Position numbers and translations under genes: made by a program. DNA of 64,000 nucleotides from positions 2,046,001 to 2,110,000 of the forward strand of contig NZ_CP098812.1 in assembly GCF_036825535.1 (NCBI RefSeq), in the 5' to 3' direction. The notes below the pieces were generated by a model, which ran no database searches, was not told the origin of the DNA, and was given only the letters and a program-made list of their open reading frames with translations. The DNA comes from Parasalinivibrio latis. Lineage in GTDB: Bacteria; Pseudomonadota; Gammaproteobacteria; Enterobacterales; Vibrionaceae. Position 1 is the stretch's first letter. Every line of letters begins with the position of its first letter. This document shows, piece after piece, positions 7,806 through 17,414 of the stretch.

Positions 7806-10295
7806 ATGAACCGGAAATCGTGTAATAAAAAGGAACAATACTTGTCCACACTTAACCTGTTGGGCCAATGGCATCTCACATCGCCGCAGCGCCCTGATAT
7901 TGAAACGACGTGTACCCTGCCCGGAGACATTCACTCCGCCCTGCTGAACGCCCGACATATTCCAGACCCCTACTTTGCCTGCAACGAACAGGACGTACAG
8001 TGGGTCAGCGAATGTGAATGGCATCTAAGCCGGACATTTACCGTCTCTGCTGACATGCTTTCCGGTCTTGCATTGCAACTGAGCCTGACCTTTGTCGATA
8101 CCCTGGCTACGGTATTGGTCAACGGAGAAAAAGTGCTGTCCTGCTCCAACATGTTCCGCCCATTCGGTGCCAACATCCTGCCTTTTGTCCATGAAGGTGA
8201 AAACCGGATCGAAATTCAGCTACACCGCAATGATGAAGAGGCAAAACGCCGGGCTGAGCGCCTTCCCTTTCCGGTACCCTGGGCGGTAGGGAACAACCAG
8301 ATCCCACACATGAATACCTTGCGAAAAACCCAGTGCCATGCCGGATGGGACTGGGGGATCTGCCTGCTCGCCAGCGGCATTTATGGGGAGATTTCTCTGC
8401 AAGCCCTGCGTACAACCCGGCTTGATCGCGTACGCACCCAACAGGAATGGCTCGAAGACGGCTCTTGTACACTGTCCGTAACAACGCATTACGACATGCT
8501 TGAGCCCGGTGCAACCGCCAATCTTTCTATCCTGTTTGATGGAAACTGCTATGAGTTCCCACTTGCAGGCAAACATACCGGTACTGCCGAATACACACAC
8601 CGGATTAAAATCAGGGAACCCAAATTGTGGTGGCCCGCCGGCTACGGCGACCAGCCACTGTACAATTTGGAAGTCAGACTCAATGGCCAATGTATCCAAA
8701 AGAGATTAGGGCTTCGTCAACTGGAGCTGGATACAACACCGGACTCCATTGGCAGCGCCATGATGTTCCGGGTGAACGGCATCGCAATTACCGCTAAAGG
8801 CGCAAACTGGATCCCGGCCGACGCCCGCCCCGCAAACCAGACACCCGAACGCTACCGTCAACTTCTTGAAGATGCGGTCGCAGCCAACATGAATATGATT
8901 CGTGTCTGGGGCGGAGGTATGTACGAGCAGGACACTTTCTACAACCTTTGTGACGAGCTCGGACTTCTGGTCTGGCAAGACCTGATGTTCTCCTGTGCAC
9001 TCTACCCATCAACACCGGATTTTCTTGAAGATGTACGAGAGGAAGTGCGCTATCAAGTAAACCGGCTGGCTGATCACCCTTCTCTCGCCCTATGGTGTGG
9101 AGACAATGAAGTTATCGGTGCTATTGGCTGGTACCCGGAGTCCAAGACTAACCGGGAAAAATACGTTGTGAACTATGACCGCCTGAACCGCACACTGTCA
9201 GAAGTGGTTGAACAGGAAGACACCAGCCGTCGTTTCTGGGCCAGCTCACCATGCAACGGCGAACTGGATTTCGGTGATGCCTGGCACGATGACAACTGTG
9301 GTGACATGCACTTCTGGGATGTGTGGCACTCCGGTAAGTCTTTTGATGCTTACTACGGTGTTAAACCACGCTTCTGCTCTGAATTCGGGTTCCAGTCGTG
9401 GCCATCGCTCCCGACCGTAAAAGCCTTTGCTGAAGAGGAAGACTGGAACGTCACCTCACCAACTTTCGAGCAACACCAGAAAAATGGCCGGGGTAACAGC
9501 ATCATCACTGAGATGATCACCCGTTATTTCCGTTTCCCGACATCCTTTAAAAACCAGCTTTACCTCAGTCAGGTACAACAGGCTCTGGCAATCAAAACAG
9601 CCTCCGAATACTGGCGTGCGTACAAAGATCACTGCCGCGGCATCCTCTACTGGCAACTGAACGACTGCTGGCCTGTCAGCTCATGGTCAAGCCTGGAGTA
9701 CTCCGGCCGTTGGAAGCAACTGCACTATCATGCACGCCGATTCTTTGCCCCCCACCTGGCTACGTTTATCCAGGAAAACAACACATTGAGCCTGCACGTT
9801 GTCAGTGACAGCCGTGAAAAAGCCGGCTTTACCGGTAAGGTTCTGAAAATAAGCTGGGCCGGGGATATTCTGGAAAGCTGGCCTCTGGATGTAGATGCTG
9901 AGGCCGACTGTGCGAAGTGTGTATGGCAAATCACGGTGGAAGACGGCCAAAACACCCGTGACGGTTTCTACCATGTGATGCTGGAAAGTTCTGATTCCAT
10001 CATTGAGAACAGCCACTTCCCATGCGCATTCAAGCGCGCCCGTCTGGAAAAAGCCAATATCACATGGCAAGTATTGGAAGATGATTCCGGTTGTTTTATC
10101 GAGTTGGATTGTGAGAACCCGGCATTCTTTGTCCATCTAGAATACACCGGCCCCGGCCGCTTTGAAGATTCAAGCTTTACCCTGCTGCCATCCTCCCTTA
10201 CCGGCACCAAGCGCCAGATCCGGTTTATTGGTGATATCACCAAGCAAGATTTAGAAGCTGAACTGAAAGTTTATGATTTACGTTCAACGTATTGA
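7806..10295 (+). CDS. Beta-mannosidase, GH2 family
   Basis: Hydrolyses terminal beta-D-mannose from manno-oligosaccharides; no signal peptide, so probably cytoplasmic. The 829 residues start with the jelly-roll sugar-binding domain (GQWHLTSPQRP, LPGDIHSALLNA), followed by Ig-like and TIM-barrel domains. RVWGGGMYEQD, WCGDNEV (acid/base E435) and FCSEFGFQSWP (nucleophile E526) are characteristic of GH2 beta-mannosidases rather than LacZ. The start is uncertain: the ATG at 7806 has no clear ribosome site, whereas a TTG at 7842 is preceded by AAGGA at seven bases and would give an N-terminus MSTLNLLGQW. Divergent from the PTS EIIB operon, with which it may share a control region. A strong terminator follows. 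Confidence 0.92.
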   Translation: MNRKSCNKKEQYLSTLNLLGQWHLTSPQRPDIETTCTLPGDIHSALLNARHIPDPYFACNEQDVQWVSECEWHLSRTFTVSADMLSGLALQLSLTFVDTLATVLVNGEKVLSCSNMFRPFGANILPFVHEGENRIEIQLHRNDEEAKRRAERLPFPVPWAVGNNQIPHMNTLRKTQCHAGWDWGICLLASGIYGEISLQALRTTRLDRVRTQQEWLEDGSCTLSVTTHYDMLEPGATANLSILFDGNCYEFPLAGKHTGTAEYTHRIKIREPKLWWPAGYGDQPLYNLEVRLNGQCIQKRLGLRQLELDTTPDSIGSAMMFRVNGIAITAKGANWIPADARPANQTPERYRQLLEDAVAANMNMIRVWGGGMYEQDTFYNLCDELGLLVWQDLMFSCALYPSTPDFLEDVREEVRYQVNRLADHPSLALWCGDNEVIGAIGWYPESKTNREKYVVNYDRLNRTLSEVVEQEDTSRRFWASSPCNGELDFGDAWHDDNCGDMHFWDVWHSGKSFDAYYGVKPRFCSEFGFQSWPSLPTVKAFAEEEDWNVTSPTFEQHQKNGRGNSIITEMITRYFRFPTSFKNQLYLSQVQQALAIKTASEYWRAYKDHCRGILYWQLNDCWPVSSWSSLEYSGRWKQLHYHARRFFAPHLATFIQENNTLSLHVVSDSREKAGFTGKVLKISWAGDILESWPLDVDAEADCAKCVWQITVEDGQNTRDGFYHVMLESSDSIIENSHFPCAFKRARLEKANITWQVLEDDSGCFIELDCENPAFFVHLEYTGPGRFEDSSFTLLPSSLTGTKRQIRFIGDITKQDLEAELKVYDLRSTY

Positions 10296-10313
10296 TGGTT
10301 GAATGAAGCTAGG

Positions 10314-10343
10314 AGCCACCCATCGTAGGGTGGCTTTTTTTTA
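10314..10343 (+). terminator. Terminator of the beta-mannosidase gene
   Basis: Perfect 8-bp stem AGCCACCC / GGGTGGCT with a six-base loop, followed by eight T residues. Confidence 0.93.
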
Positions 10344-10380
10344 TGGATTGGATTTATCGTGGTCTGGGAGTGTGCAGCCA

Positions 10381-11127
10381 CTAAGGCGCTAATGCTTCCC
10401 GTGAGCTACCCCGTTTAACATTGGAAAAATACACCTTCTGGGCGGGGACACTGTCAGTACCGTGTTTCAGCTTATAGCGTGACATGTATGAACGGTAAAC
10501 CCCGTATTTGAAATATACCTTGTGAGCGGACATTGTCTTGCCTTTGTAGTCCACTTTTTGTTCGCCATTTACCCACACTTTAAAAAAGCCGGAATCATCA
10601 ACTTGCCATTTGGCGTGAATTTCAATTTTGTGCCATTTCCCTCTGAGATCTTCTTCAGAAATCAGCTCATCGTATTTTTCTGTATAACCTCGCACCTGTC
10701 TATCAAGGTGGTAACCACCACTGGAGTTTTGAAACATCCAAACAGGATGGGACTTGTGCTGGTGAAATTGCCCGAGCGCTACTTTGGTGGGGTAAACGTT
10801 GACGTAATCTTCTGGAAAGTAAATCGACCAGCCGTACCAGTATTCTTTACCCCGCTGATTTTTCTTTTTCGCTTCCGAGAGTTCACTTCTCTCGCGGTCT
10901 TTATCACAGTCGCTCCAGCCACCGTTGCTTCCGCAATCACCAGGCCTGACATCAAAGACTTCAATTAACTCAGTGGGTGCCTGGTTTGTTGGGTCATCCA
11001 TCACCACATAGCCGTAGGAAGTATTATTCAGGGACCGTTTGAACGTCCCAAAACTTCCTCTATCCGGCGAAGAGCAGGCGGTTAACACTAACGGTAACAA
11101 CACCAAGAACATTCTTGTCATAAACAT
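10381..11127 (-). CDS. Heparin-lyase-I-like polysaccharide lyase lipoprotein
   Basis: Secreted lipoprotein of 248 residues. The signal peptide ends in lipobox LTAC (cysteine near residue 18), so it should be anchored in a membrane. The mature part has features of the Polysacc_lyase (heparin lyase I type, jelly-roll) family: EVFDVRPGDCG, RSELSE, KEYWYGWSIYFPEDY, LGQFHQHKSHPVW, KWHKIEIHAKW and the late strand VYFKYGVYRS. Members of this fold cleave uronic-acid polymers such as glucuronan or heparin-like chains, but I cannot assign a substrate. It stands alone, convergent with the beta-mannosidase gene, inside the mannoside block. A first ATG is used, with GGGAG ten bases upstream. Confidence 0.75.
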   Translation of the reverse strand: MFMTRMFLVLLPLVLTACSSPDRGSFGTFKRSLNNTSYGYVVMDDPTNQAPTELIEVFDVRPGDCGSNGGWSDCDKDRERSELSEAKKKNQRGKEYWYGWSIYFPEDYVNVYPTKVALGQFHQHKSHPVWMFQNSSGGYHLDRQVRGYTEKYDELISEEDLRGKWHKIEIHAKWQVDDSGFFKVWVNGEQKVDYKGKTMSAHKVYFKYGVYRSYMSRYKLKHGTDSVPAQKVYFSNVKRGSSREALAP

Positions 11128-11439
11128 CGTGCTGGCGCTCCCTTGCTAACACTGGCTGGAGATTCTGTCTCGTATTTTTATAGGTTACACATTAGATACG
11201 TGTTTTAGGAGTATAGGCACGTAAAAGGGAATTCATCTGTTTCAGCCATGAACCGCATGTACAGAAAGTTTAATTGAAAGAATATGTTATGAAGCCACCC
11301 CACCTGCCCCACTAAATTTCAAAACTGTTTTGTATGCGATTTCATTCGCCGCAACCAAGTGACGGCAGCGCGAATTAAATTGTGCAGTTTGAATACACCC
11401 CTGGGTAGGTAGAATATTTCGTTAAAGCACTTTCGTTAT
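11128..11439. other. Intergenic region, no gene seen
   Basis: About 310 bases between the lyase lipoprotein start and the mngB terminator. It should hold the lyase promoter. A short CTGGAGATT.TGT sequence near 11155 resembles part of the element at 7620-7641 but is too short to call. Nothing else is recognisable. Confidence 0.5.
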
Positions 11440-11484
11440 AAAAAAACGGCCCCGATAGCCAAGCAGCTACCACAAGGGCCGGTT
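11440..11484 (-). terminator. Terminator of the mannosylglycerate operon
   Basis: On the minus strand an outer stem CGGCCC / GGGCCG and an inner stem GGTAGC / GCTATC are followed by TTTTTTT. It lies just after the mngB stop codon. Confidence 0.85.
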
Positions 11485-11502
11485 TTCTGTCTTACTGAGA
11501 GC

Positions 11503-14166
11503 TTAAAAGATCCGGAATGTCCGAATTTGCTTTGGTTTAAAACTGTCGAGTTTGAAGCTGTGTTCAGTGCATTTGCACCCAGCCAGTTTTTCTTCCAGCA
11601 GGTTTACCTCTTCCACTTGGTTAAACCAGTATGGCAACGTTACTTCACCTGGGTTGGAAACCGGATCTGGAGCCGGGTTGTAAAGGCGCACCACCAGCCC
11701 CGTTCCGCTGTCAGCAAGTTTTACGGCACTGAGCACCAGTCGATCAGCATTGAGCTCCAACCCTGTACCTCTGTCTGGCACCGTGTTGTTAAGCGGGTGC
11801 ATCACAAAGTACTTAAGGGTATTGGTGAACTGGTTCAGCGACTGGTTTTGGTAGTCCAGCACATCCACAGCGTAGTGCTGCCATACCTTCTGGCAATGGG
11901 CCGGGTTAAACCTCTCTTCAACCAGCAGTGCACATTCGAACTCAAGCTTGCCCTGCAACTGACTGTCCGGCGTTCGAATCCATTTAAACTGCTGACCGGA
12001 TGCAATGCCCGGACGGCGGATAAGATCCGGTTTGCCAAGCCAACCAACACAGCGGTAAAGCGTAAGTGCCAGATCACCGGATTCCGTGATTTCATACTCC
12101 TTGATGCCCTTGGCCATCACAGTAAGGCTGGTTGTCGAATCGTGCATATTGGCAAAGTGCAGCATCGGGTATATCGGGCTGGGTTCTTCTTTCCAGCCTG
12201 CTTCACGCCAGTGATGCAGATGTTCAGGAACATTTTCGCGTTGTACCACACCAAAAGGTGTATCTGCGTGATTCAACGCCGATTTGGTAAAACCGCTGAA
12301 TACCAACTGCATCCGGTGGTCTTTTACCTGGTTGTCGAACTCTGCATGAATTTCCAGAGGTAGACCGTCAAGGCAATCACTCTGTTTAAGGCTCAGACAG
12401 AAGGTAAAACCAACCTTGCCATTTGTTTCCCGCCGGTTACGTTCATTCAGGTCAGCCGGTAAATCCCACATTCCGGTAATGACAAGGCTCTGCCCTAACC
12501 TCCCAGTGTCTGCGGCAACACTGGCATTGCACCAGTTATAGGTGAGTTTCCAGTCGTCTTCAGGCGGAGAGTAATCGTAATTGTCTCCATCATCCCCTGA
12601 GTCCGTGAGCTTAATACAGTCAAGGAACCACCTATCCATCGCCTTGCTATAGAGGTCAAACTGACCGTCATGGAACGCCAACCGATAGTGGTTGTTCTCA
12701 ATCTCATTAAGCCCAGAGAGCATATCGCAGATAACCGGCGTTGATTGCCCAACGTGCCCAGATAGGACTTTTAAGCTGACGAACCCACTGGCAGGAAGCG
12801 GATAGCAGAAGGAAATGTCAGTCTGGTAATAATAAAGATCCGGATCCTGTTCTGCCTCAGTACGTTTGATGCTGCCGCTGTAGGTTTTTTCTACATGGTG
12901 AATATCAAAAGGTACCGGGTTACCTTGCCAGTCTGTTAGTGCGAAATCCGGGGTTTGGGTAGCAATGCTTGTTCTAATCACCGGCGTACGTGCATACGGC
13001 AGGGTATTAAAAAGCGTAAGGCGTTCGGTTTCGTTGCCCAGGCCATCTTTACACTGGGACTCAGCAAGTTTACGTACAAGGTAATCCACAGCTGAACCGG
13101 ACATCTGGTCCGCTTCTTCAAACCGTGCGAGGATTATTTTGTTCGTCTTATCCGTGTTGCAGCCACCGGCACTGTCGTGAGCGTGGTTACGCATCAGGAC
13201 TTTCCAGATGTTCTCTACCAGTTGCGGTTTAGGATCAATCCCTTGCTGGCTTGCCATCACCATCAACGGTTCCAGTTGGTGGGTCAGCCTGCGTTCAATT
13301 CTGTCGTTAAGGTATTTGTGGTCATACCGGGTTGAATAGATGGAACGGTGAATTTTGGAAACCTGTCCATCTATAAATTCCCCGGTCACCTTTGGCAGGT
13401 CAAGGTTCTCTTTTTCCAATGCCTCGAACAGCTTGGTATAGCTGCTTTCAGTGAGGTGGTACTCGGGAGCAGCCCGGTTGGAAATTTCGATCCGTGGCTT
13501 GATGTCCAGGTCGATATAGCGCTGGTCACCACCCAGAGGAATGGCAACGTTTTGCGCTATAGTTCCCTCTTCAGCCTGCAGGCAAAGTGCCGTCGGGTCA
13601 TCGCATCCGATAATATGTGACCCGACAAAATAGCCATTTTTGATGTTGTAGGCCGTCACTTCACTGCCGTCTTCAGCTTTCCATGTAAACTCCCGGCTTG
13701 AACAGGTATCGCTGTTCAGTCCACGCCAGAACACGGTCTTGCCAATACCGAAACCGTTGTAGATTTTCGGCATATCAATGCTCTGCCCGAAGGAGTCCGG
13801 TACATAGCCAATATCCATGACCGGACCAAGCTGACGCCCCAACCGGATACCTGTTGCCAGGTTCCTCACTATGGATTCACCACTGATGATCAGTTGATCA
13901 GTCTGGGTATACCACGGTCCGATGACCAGCTTCCCCTGCTCTACAAGTGCCTTGAAGCGCGCTTTTTGATCAGGACAGGCATCGAGGTAATCTTCAACAA
14001 TACTCAGTTGCCCGTCGAGAAGGTAAGTATCGCTCGCCCCGCTCTCAAGCCCGCTCATCACTTCGTCTAAGTGATAGATAAGTTGGATGAGCGATTCGTG
14101 GGTAGAAAAGTACCACTCAAAATCCCAGTGGGTATGGGGAATGACATGAAAGGTTTTCTGCATCAC
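11503..14166 (-). CDS. mngB: Alpha-mannosidase GH38, probable mannosylglycerate hydrolase
   Basis: Cytoplasmic zinc-dependent alpha-mannosidase of 887 residues, expected to split 2-O-(6-phospho-alpha-mannosyl)-D-glycerate after PTS import. The N-terminal HVIPHTHWDFEWY contains the zinc-binding His-Asp pair of GH38; DIGYVPDSFGQS and MRNHAHDSAGGCN are further family signatures. Length matches E. coli MngB (877 residues, from memory). It is the last gene of an operon with EIIBC and EIIA, as expected for the mngAB pathway. Other bacterial GH38 alpha-mannosidases acting on alpha-mannosides remain possible, but the EIIBC-EIIA context supports mannosylglycerate or a similar phospho-mannoside. Confidence 0.85.
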   Translation of the reverse strand: MMQKTFHVIPHTHWDFEWYFSTHESLIQLIYHLDEVMSGLESGASDTYLLDGQLSIVEDYLDACPDQKARFKALVEQGKLVIGPWYTQTDQLIISGESIVRNLATGIRLGRQLGPVMDIGYVPDSFGQSIDMPKIYNGFGIGKTVFWRGLNSDTCSSREFTWKAEDGSEVTAYNIKNGYFVGSHIIGCDDPTALCLQAEEGTIAQNVAIPLGGDQRYIDLDIKPRIEISNRAAPEYHLTESSYTKLFEALEKENLDLPKVTGEFIDGQVSKIHRSIYSTRYDHKYLNDRIERRLTHQLEPLMVMASQQGIDPKPQLVENIWKVLMRNHAHDSAGGCNTDKTNKIILARFEEADQMSGSAVDYLVRKLAESQCKDGLGNETERLTLFNTLPYARTPVIRTSIATQTPDFALTDWQGNPVPFDIHHVEKTYSGSIKRTEAEQDPDLYYYQTDISFCYPLPASGFVSLKVLSGHVGQSTPVICDMLSGLNEIENNHYRLAFHDGQFDLYSKAMDRWFLDCIKLTDSGDDGDNYDYSPPEDDWKLTYNWCNASVAADTGRLGQSLVITGMWDLPADLNERNRRETNGKVGFTFCLSLKQSDCLDGLPLEIHAEFDNQVKDHRMQLVFSGFTKSALNHADTPFGVVQRENVPEHLHHWREAGWKEEPSPIYPMLHFANMHDSTTSLTVMAKGIKEYEITESGDLALTLYRCVGWLGKPDLIRRPGIASGQQFKWIRTPDSQLQGKLEFECALLVEERFNPAHCQKVWQHYAVDVLDYQNQSLNQFTNTLKYFVMHPLNNTVPDRGTGLELNADRLVLSAVKLADSGTGLVVRLYNPAPDPVSNPGEVTLPYWFNQVEEVNLLEEKLAGCKCTEHSFKLDSFKPKQIRTFRIF

Positions 14167-14183
14167 AACAACTCTCTCAACGC

Positions 14184-14633
14184 TTAACCCGCAATAACTT
14201 CTGAAATTTCCTGCTGGATTTGCCCGGCATCGCCACTTCTCAGCACCTCACGGAAAGGTGCCCGCATAATGGCGCGGGAAAGCCTTGTCAGCAGCCGGAT
14301 ATTTTCCTCATCCCCGTCAGCAGGAATCGACATAGCTACAGCCGTCTCAACCGGTTCATCATCCATGGTTTCCCACTCAATAGGGTGAGAAAAACGTACC
14401 AGGAAAATACCGGCGTGGCTGACCGCCGGGTTCTTGCTGTGAGGAATAGCCACACCACCTGTAAAACCGGTGCTAGACTCCTGCTCACGGGCCCGAAGGC
14501 CCGCTTCATACAGTTCTGCACTCGTTACGTAACCCAGCTTTTCAGCATGTTGGGCAATGAACGAAAATGCCTGTTCTTTGGTCGTCGAGCAGGTGTCATG
14601 CAATATATGGTCGACACTGAATACATCTTTCAT
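14184..14633 (-). CDS. PTS fructose-type EIIA component
   Basis: Phosphocarrier of about 149 residues with the fructose/mannitol EIIA active site GGVAIPHSKN. The longer reading starting at 14654 overlaps the EIIBC gene by 11 bases and lacks a ribosome site. The ATG at 14631-14633 is preceded by AAGG at eight bases, so it is preferred. It lies between EIIBC and mngB, 17 bases before mngB. In E. coli MngA the A, B and C domains are a single chain; here EIIA is a separate protein. Confidence 0.88.
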   Translation of the reverse strand: MKDVFSVDHILHDTCSTTKEQAFSFIAQHAEKLGYVTSAELYEAGLRAREQESSTGFTGGVAIPHSKNPAVSHAGIFLVRFSHPIEWETMDDEPVETAVAMSIPADGDEENIRLLTRLSRAIMRAPFREVLRSGDAGQIQQEISEVIAG

Positions 14634-14643
14634 TTTGCTAGCC

Positions 14644-16173
14644 TTAGTTTGCATGAGCCGGTTGTTGTTCGACTTGTTTCTCTTCCGTTTTCTTGGCCTC
14701 GGTGCTTTCCACTACGACCGGCTTACGCCAGAACCCGATGATCAAAGCGGTCGTGGTAATACCGGCCAGCGTGCACAAAATCCAGGTCAGGAATGGGATT
14801 GGTTGCTCGATATAGCCGATGAACGTACCCAGTGGTGAACCGATACCGCCGTAGAATTTACAGTCAAAGAAACCAACCAGGCCGCCAGCCAGTGCAGAGC
14901 CTGTAACACTTGCTGTGATAATCTGAACCGGGTTAGTGGCAGCGAATGGGATCGCACCTTCTGTTACACCCACAATGCCCATACCAAATGCCGAGTTCGC
15001 AGCAATTTTTTCTGTCTGGGTGAACTTATTCTTGAAGATTTGCGAAGCGAGGAAGATACCCAGCGGCGCGACTGAAATTGCCGCCTGTGCCGCCGTGCCC
15101 GGTACGAAGTTCGCACCTTCAATACCATATTTGGCTACAGTATCGGTAAACACTGCGGTACCAAAAATCAGGGCCGTCTTGTTGACTGGGCCACCGAAGT
15201 CAAAACCAATCATTGCACCAATCACAGCACCGATGATGAACGTTGAAGCCTGGTAGTTTTCTGTCATCCAGGTCAGCCAGTCATACATAGCACCCATTGC
15301 AGATGCGATAGGACCACCGATCATGTACTTCACCACAATGGTGATAAAGAAAGTGGCTATGAGCGGCAAAATCATAATAGGCACCAGCGGTTGTACCAGC
15401 TTAGGCCACTTTATTTTCTTCAACTCGCGGACAAAGTAACCCACGATAAATGCAACAAGGATCGCTGACAGAAAGCCGCCCCCCGTCTCTGTACCGAGGA
15501 AACCTGCATCGTTCGCGATATACGCACCGATCATTGCAGGGGCAATAGCCGGACGGTCTGCAATGGAGTTGGCAACAAAGCCGGCAAACAGGGGAATCAT
15601 CAGGGTGAAACCGACTTTACCTACCTGGAACAGGGAATACATGAGTTCGCCAACCGGGTCGGTGCGGTCGAAGCCCCATGCCACCATGCGGCCAAGGTCA
15701 TCTTTTTGGAATGCGAAAATATTGGCAATCGCCAGCAACAAACCAGCAGCGATAACCATAGGTACCATGTAGGAGATACCGCTCATGATATGTTGGATGA
15801 AACCGTTCTCGTTGGTTTTACCCAATGTAATATTGCCAACTTCCGTGCCCTTGGCGCCGAAAACCTTGCCTTCTTTTACGGCAAGCTCCACAAGGCCATT
15901 GGCATCTTTAATCGCCTCTTTCGGGCGGGTTTTATAAACTTTCTTGCCGACAAAACGCGCCAGGTCAATTTCAACATCAGAGGCAATAATCACCACATCT
16001 GCTGCAGCAATTTCCTGCTCCGTTAATACGTTCTCTGCACCAATTGAACCCTGTGTTTCAACCTTTACATTAAATCCATGTTCCTTTGCCGCAATTTCAA
16101 ATGCCTCGGCAGCCATATATGTATGGGCAATACCCGCAGCACAAGCAGTAATGGCAACAACATTACGACTCAT
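14644..16173 (-). CDS. mngA: PTS fructose/mannosylglycerate-type EIIBC permease
   Basis: Membrane sugar permease that phosphorylates its substrate during import. Chosen start is the ATG at 16171-16173 with GGAG nine bases upstream; an ATG five codons earlier has no such signal. The N-terminal EIIB domain has phosphocysteine motif ITACAAGIAHTYMAA, followed by a linker and an EIIC domain with about ten hydrophobic segments and motifs GFDFGGPVNKTA and GVTEGAIPFA. The C-terminus ends in a charged tail rich in Glu and Lys. It is the first gene of an operon with EIIA and the GH38 hydrolase, which supports mannosylglycerate or a related mannoside as substrate. The symbol is by analogy: the E. coli protein also contains the A domain. 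Confidence 0.85.
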   Translation of the reverse strand: MSRNVVAITACAAGIAHTYMAAEAFEIAAKEHGFNVKVETQGSIGAENVLTEQEIAAADVVIIASDVEIDLARFVGKKVYKTRPKEAIKDANGLVELAVKEGKVFGAKGTEVGNITLGKTNENGFIQHIMSGISYMVPMVIAAGLLLAIANIFAFQKDDLGRMVAWGFDRTDPVGELMYSLFQVGKVGFTLMIPLFAGFVANSIADRPAIAPAMIGAYIANDAGFLGTETGGGFLSAILVAFIVGYFVRELKKIKWPKLVQPLVPIMILPLIATFFITIVVKYMIGGPIASAMGAMYDWLTWMTENYQASTFIIGAVIGAMIGFDFGGPVNKTALIFGTAVFTDTVAKYGIEGANFVPGTAAQAAISVAPLGIFLASQIFKNKFTQTEKIAANSAFGMGIVGVTEGAIPFAATNPVQIITASVTGSALAGGLVGFFDCKFYGGIGSPLGTFIGYIEQPIPFLTWILCTLAGITTTALIIGFWRKPVVVESTEAKKTEEKQVEQQPAHAN

Positions 16174-16217
16174 ACAATAATTCTCCAAATTAAGGGTCGA
16201 TATTTAAGACGGGGCTA

Positions 16218-16289
16218 TTGTGTAAATTTTTTCAGTTTCAGTATGAGATATGGTGCACATATCAGATTTCAATGAAATTATTTACACAA
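16218..16289. promoter_or_regulatory. Inverted-repeat operator region of the mngA operon
   Basis: TTGTGTAAATTTTTTCA (16218-16234) and TGAAATTATTTACACAA (16273-16289) are inverted copies with 15 of 17 positions matching, 38 bp apart. Between and beside them lie TGGTGCACAT and ATGTGCACAA. The pair lies 45-116 bp upstream of the EIIBC start, in a 313-bp gap after the RpiR-type regulator gene, whose product is the natural candidate to bind here. The binding is inferred. Confidence 0.6.
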
Positions 16290-16486
16290 CAATGTGCACA
16301 AGATCAGGATTGAATATTTTAGATAGTCAATAATATCAGTGAGTTATTTGGTTTTGGTGATTATATTGTGCTTCTTTTGAAGAGGTGAAAATCGGCACAT
16401 ACCCCCCTCCATTCTATTTACGCAGGAAATAATAAAGCGATAATCAATCACGATATATCTATGAGGAATATGGGGGATAAGAGTTA

Positions 16487-17275
16487 TTAGCTACAGAAAG
16501 GCTTTTCTGTGGCTACCCAGTTTTTAATTTTATCCTTATTGTCTGTCACATACTGATGGTATATATGGTCGATTGCCATCAGTATTGGGGTTTGACCAGA
16601 AATCATACCGGTGGATTCTTCACCATTCAGGGATGACGTTAATATATGACTGTCAGAGTATTGAATCAGTTTTGATTTACTGTTCGAGGTAATACAAAGC
16701 ACATTCACTCCCCTGGTTTTCATCTCTCTGGCACATTGGATCATTCCTTCGTTTTTGCCCTTCAGACTGATTAGAATCACCAATGCATCCGGATTTAGGA
16801 TTGCACTGATCATTTTCATTGAATCCCCGTCAGTCACCACTTCAATGAACTTCCCTAACCGGGTAAAACGGAATTTAAAATCAGCCCCGGCCAGAGCACT
16901 GAACCCGGTACCAAATACGTGAATGATTTTGTGTTGGTAAACCGCATCACTGAACGTTTTAACGCTCACCCTGTCGAGCTTTTTACTTAGCTGCTGCAGC
17001 ATATCCACATAGTCAACATGCAGGGTGCAGTTCTCAGTTAGCGGTGTCGGCGTTTCCAACTGTTGTTGATAGAGAAAAAGGAACTCTTTGAAATTCCTAA
17101 GACCCACCTTTTTGCAAAAACGGGTGATAGATGCAGTCGACACGCCAATGTCTTCAGCCAGTTCCTCAATGGATTTTACCGGCTTGCGATCGAGAAAGTA
17201 CGCGGCAATTTTGTGGTCTGTACCGGTAAAATGAATCTGAGCGTATTCAAAGAGAAGTTGGATGTCTTTTTGCAT
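16487..17275 (-). CDS. RpiR/MurR-family transcriptional regulator
   Basis: Sugar-phosphate-responsive regulator of 262 residues. The N-terminal HTH covers about residues 30-75 (SIEELAEDIGVSTASITRFCKKVG) and the SIS sugar-phosphate-binding domain follows (HVFGTGFSALAGADFKFRF, LVILISLKGKNEGMI). It is encoded just upstream of and in the same direction as the EIIBC-EIIA-mngB operon, and an inverted repeat lies between them. E. coli controls mngAB with a GntR-type MngR, so this would be a different regulator type for a similar pathway. A phosphorylated mannoside is the likely effector, by inference. Confidence 0.88.
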   Translation of the reverse strand: MQKDIQLLFEYAQIHFTGTDHKIAAYFLDRKPVKSIEELAEDIGVSTASITRFCKKVGLRNFKEFLFLYQQQLETPTPLTENCTLHVDYVDMLQQLSKKLDRVSVKTFSDAVYQHKIIHVFGTGFSALAGADFKFRFTRLGKFIEVVTDGDSMKMISAILNPDALVILISLKGKNEGMIQCAREMKTRGVNVLCITSNSKSKLIQYSDSHILTSSLNGEESTGMISGQTPILMAIDHIYHQYVTDNKDKIKNWVATEKPFCS

Positions 17276-17414
17276 CGTAACCGTCCGGGCGCAGTATATA
17301 AAAGTCCTTCAATACTGCGCCGAATGGTACCTGTTTAAACTGTTTAAAATAGGGACTTAGGACAAATTTAACCAAACCTCCGTTTTACCTGATGAGATTT
17401 TAGCCAATTTGGTA

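Noticed and set aside
10522..10968. 148-codon plus-strand frame opposite the lyase lipoprotein
   Set aside because: Antisense shadow; the minus-strand frame has a lipobox and family motifs.
11146..11170. Third copy of the shared PTS operator before the lyase gene
   Set aside because: Only about 12 bases match and the ACAGAAA partner is absent at the right distance.
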